Part shown: positions 20,254 through 21,912 of the stretch, in pieces
Layout: every line of letters begins with the position of its first letter
Position numbering within the stretch: the first letter of the stretch is position 1
NCBI GenBank assembly: GCA_027064285.1
Contig: JAMOPX010000021.1
Coordinates: 1-21,912, forward strand
Length of the DNA: 21,912 nt
Reading direction: 5' to 3'
Source: Desulfobacterales bacterium
GTDB lineage: Bacteria > Desulfobacterota > DSM-4660 > Desulfatiglandales > JALVZP01
Translations under genes and position numbers: made by a program
The notes under the pieces: generated by a model
What the model was told of the DNA's origin: nothing
Database searches by the model: none
The model's input: only the letters and a program-made list of their open reading frames with translations

Positions 20254-21912
20254 AATAGAGAAAAAATGGCAAAAGATATGGGAAGAAAATAAGCTTTTTA
20301 AGACAAAAGAAGATTCCAAAAAGGAAAAATATTATGTTTTAGAAATGTTTCCCTATCCATCCGGAAGGATACACATGGGGCATGTGAGAAATTACACTAT
20401 TGGAGATGTGATAGCAAGATACAAAAGGATGCAAGGCAAAAATGTGTTACATCCTATGGGATGGGATGCATTTGGTCTTCCTGCAGAAAATGCAGCAATA
20501 GAAAATAATACTCATCCTGCGAAATGGACATATGAGAATATAGAAAACATGAAAAGACAGCTTAAAAGAATGGGATTTAGCTATGACTGGGACAGAGAGA
20601 TTGCCACTTGTGATCCAGAATACTACAAGTGGGAACAGTTGATCTTTATAAAGATGTTTGAAAAAGGACTTGCATACAAAAAAAGAACCCTTGTGAACTG
20701 GTGCGATAAATGTCAAAGTGTGCTTGCAAACGAACAAGTAGAAGATGGAAAATGCTGGAGGCATACGGATCAAGAGGTAGTAAAAAAGGAGATGGATAGC
20801 TGGTTTTTTAAGATCACAGCATATGCAGAAGAGATCCTTCAGTACTGTGATAAGCTAAAGGGATGGCCAGAAAAGGTGCTTGCCATGCAGAAGAACTGGA
20901 TAGGAAAGAGTGAAGGAGCGATAATAAAGTTTCTGGTTGCTGATGAGGATGACTACATAGAAGTGTTTACCACAAGGCCTGATACCCTTTATGGTGCCAC
21001 TTTTATCTGCCTTGCTCCAGAACATCCTAAGGTAAAGGAGATAGTAAAAGGAAGTGATAAAGAAAAAGATGTACTTTCATTTGTGGATAAGGTCCTGCGG
21101 ATGGAAACATATCTCAGGACAGCAGATTACACAGAAAAGGAAGGTATTTTTACTGGAAGGTATTGTATAAATCCTGTTACAGAAGAAAAGATACCAATAT
21201 ATGTGGCAAATTTTGTGCTGTTTGAATATGGAACAGGAGCTATAATGTGCGTTCCCACCCATGATCAAAGAGATTTTGAATTTGCAAAAAAATACGGACT
21301 CAAACTCAGAGTTGTAATAAAGCCAGAAGACAAGGAAATAAGTGAAGAGACAATGCTGGAGGCATATGAAGGAGATGGAATTCTTGTAAACTCTGGTCCA
21401 TTTACAGGACAGAAAAACAGGGAGGCAATGAAAAACATAGTAAAATACTTGGAACAAAAAGGGCTTGGATATGCAACAGTAACATATAGACTTAGAGACT
21501 GGGGTATTTCAAGACAGAGATACTGGGGAACACCCATTCCTATAATCTATTGTGAAAAGTGCGGAACAGTGCCTGTTCCAGAAAAGGATCTACCTGTAGT
21601 GCTTCCTCTTGATCTGAAGCTTAGGCCAAATGGAGGATCTCCACTTCCATTTGAACCTTCCTTTTATGAAACCACATGCCCTAAGTGCGGTAGAAAGGCA
21701 AGAAGAGAAACAGATACAATGGATACATTTGTGGAATCTTCTTGGTATTTCTTAAGATATATATCTCCTGATTATAAAGAAGGACCATTTGAAAAGGAAA
21801 AAGTTGAATACTGGATGCCAGTTGATCAATACATAGGCGGAATAGAACATGCAATCCTGCATCTTCTTTATTCAAGGTTTTTTGTAAGGGTATTAAGAGA
21901 TTTAGGATATGT
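20225..21912 (+). CDS. leuS: Leucyl-tRNA synthetase, N-terminal part (3' end outside window)
   Basis: 562 codons of LeuRS are present; the frame is open to the window edge. The N-terminus YIPAEIEKKWQKIWEE and the HIGH-type motif PYPSGRIHMGH (43-53) are followed by HPMGWDAFGLPAENAAI (77-92), a CDKC knuckle (160-163), CWRH (177-180) and the bacterial-type CP1 editing domain with TTRPDTLYGATF (249-260). DTFVESSWYFLRYISP and the YIGGIEHAILHLLYSRFF segment appear near the end. The KMSKS loop and anticodon-binding domain lie beyond the window. The ATG is preceded by AAAAGGGGAT inside nusB, giving a 29-base overlap and probable coupling. Confidence 0.96.
   Translation, partial: MKQKKYIPAEIEKKWQKIWEENKLFKTKEDSKKEKYYVLEMFPYPSGRIHMGHVRNYTIGDVIARYKRMQGKNVLHPMGWDAFGLPAENAAIENNTHPAKWTYENIENMKRQLKRMGFSYDWDREIATCDPEYYKWEQLIFIKMFEKGLAYKKRTLVNWCDKCQSVLANEQVEDGKCWRHTDQEVVKKEMDSWFFKITAYAEEILQYCDKLKGWPEKVLAMQKNWIGKSEGAIIKFLVADEDDYIEVFTTRPDTLYGATFICLAPEHPKVKEIVKGSDKEKDVLSFVDKVLRMETYLRTADYTEKEGIFTGRYCINPVTEEKIPIYVANFVLFEYGTGAIMCVPTHDQRDFEFAKKYGLKLRVVIKPEDKEISEETMLEAYEGDGILVNSGPFTGQKNREAMKNIVKYLEQKGLGYATVTYRLRDWGISRQRYWGTPIPIIYCEKCGTVPVPEKDLPVVLPLDLKLRPNGGSPLPFEPSFYETTCPKCGRKARRETDTMDTFVESSWYFLRYISPDYKEGPFEKEKVEYWMPVDQYIGGIEHAILHLLYSRFFVRVLRDLGY

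Overview
This 21.9 kb AT-rich window comes from a bacterial chromosome and is almost entirely coding. The sequence alone does not name the organism. Several traits fit a (possibly thermophilic) Desulfobacterota/Thermodesulfobacteriota-type bacterium: an archaeal-type entry into the shikimate pathway (ADTH synthase plus 3-dehydroquinate synthase II) beside pheA and tyrA, a DUF134 protein, a two-subunit pyruvate-carboxylase-like enzyme, Lys/Glu-rich proteins and many overlapping genes. The taxonomic guess is an inference from gene content.

Layout. (1) 1-3953, plus strand: an aromatic amino acid operon with the 3' end of aroC, ADTH synthase (aroA'), pheA (chorismate mutase-prephenate dehydratase-ACT), tyrA and 3-dehydroquinate synthase II (aroB'). 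(2) 3958-5124, minus strand: a PHP-domain phosphoesterase and a DUF151 bifunctional-nuclease protein, with a recognisable promoter inside a 9-bp inverted repeat. (3) 5125-6573: an accessory island with a higBA toxin-antitoxin pair, a solitary integron attC-like site, and a decayed class IV aminotransferase with a frameshift and an internal deletion. (4) 6577-7880, plus strand: endonuclease IV (nfo) and a DUF1178 zinc-ribbon-like protein. (5) 7812-13389, minus strand: a tightly overlapped valS-nadC-znuC-like-znuB-like-pgpA operon whose last gene overlaps DUF1178 tail to tail. (6) 13520-17256, minus strand: pycA (biotin carboxylase), pycB (a divergent biotin carboxyltransferase/BCCP) and a DUF134 HTH protein. 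(7) 17432-21912, plus strand: ribE-ribBA-ribH-nusB-leuS, with leuS running off the window.

The most unusual signal is a 32-bp palindrome (two 14-bp arms around a 4-bp centre). It occurs twice, at 13457-13488 and 17297-17328, bracketing the pycA-pycB-DUF134 unit. Read toward valS and toward ribE, the copies match at 29 of 32 positions. Each lies exactly 8 bp upstream of a TTGACA -35 hexamer, while the flanks are unrelated. That is the geometry of an activator site centred near -60, or of an operator; a structured repeat or bidirectional terminator remains an alternative. Second in interest are the lone attC site behind higBA, which suggests an integron cassette stranded in the chromosome, and the altered active-site motifs of PycB.

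The intact genes serve core functions: aromatic amino acids, riboflavin, NAD, anaplerotic carboxylation, translation (ValRS, LeuRS, NusB), phospholipid synthesis, metal uptake and DNA repair. I saw no rRNA, tRNA, CRISPR array, complete insertion sequence or FMN riboswitch. No gene-free stretch exceeds 300 bases; the longest, 5125-5417, is covered by the promoter and inverted-repeat entries.
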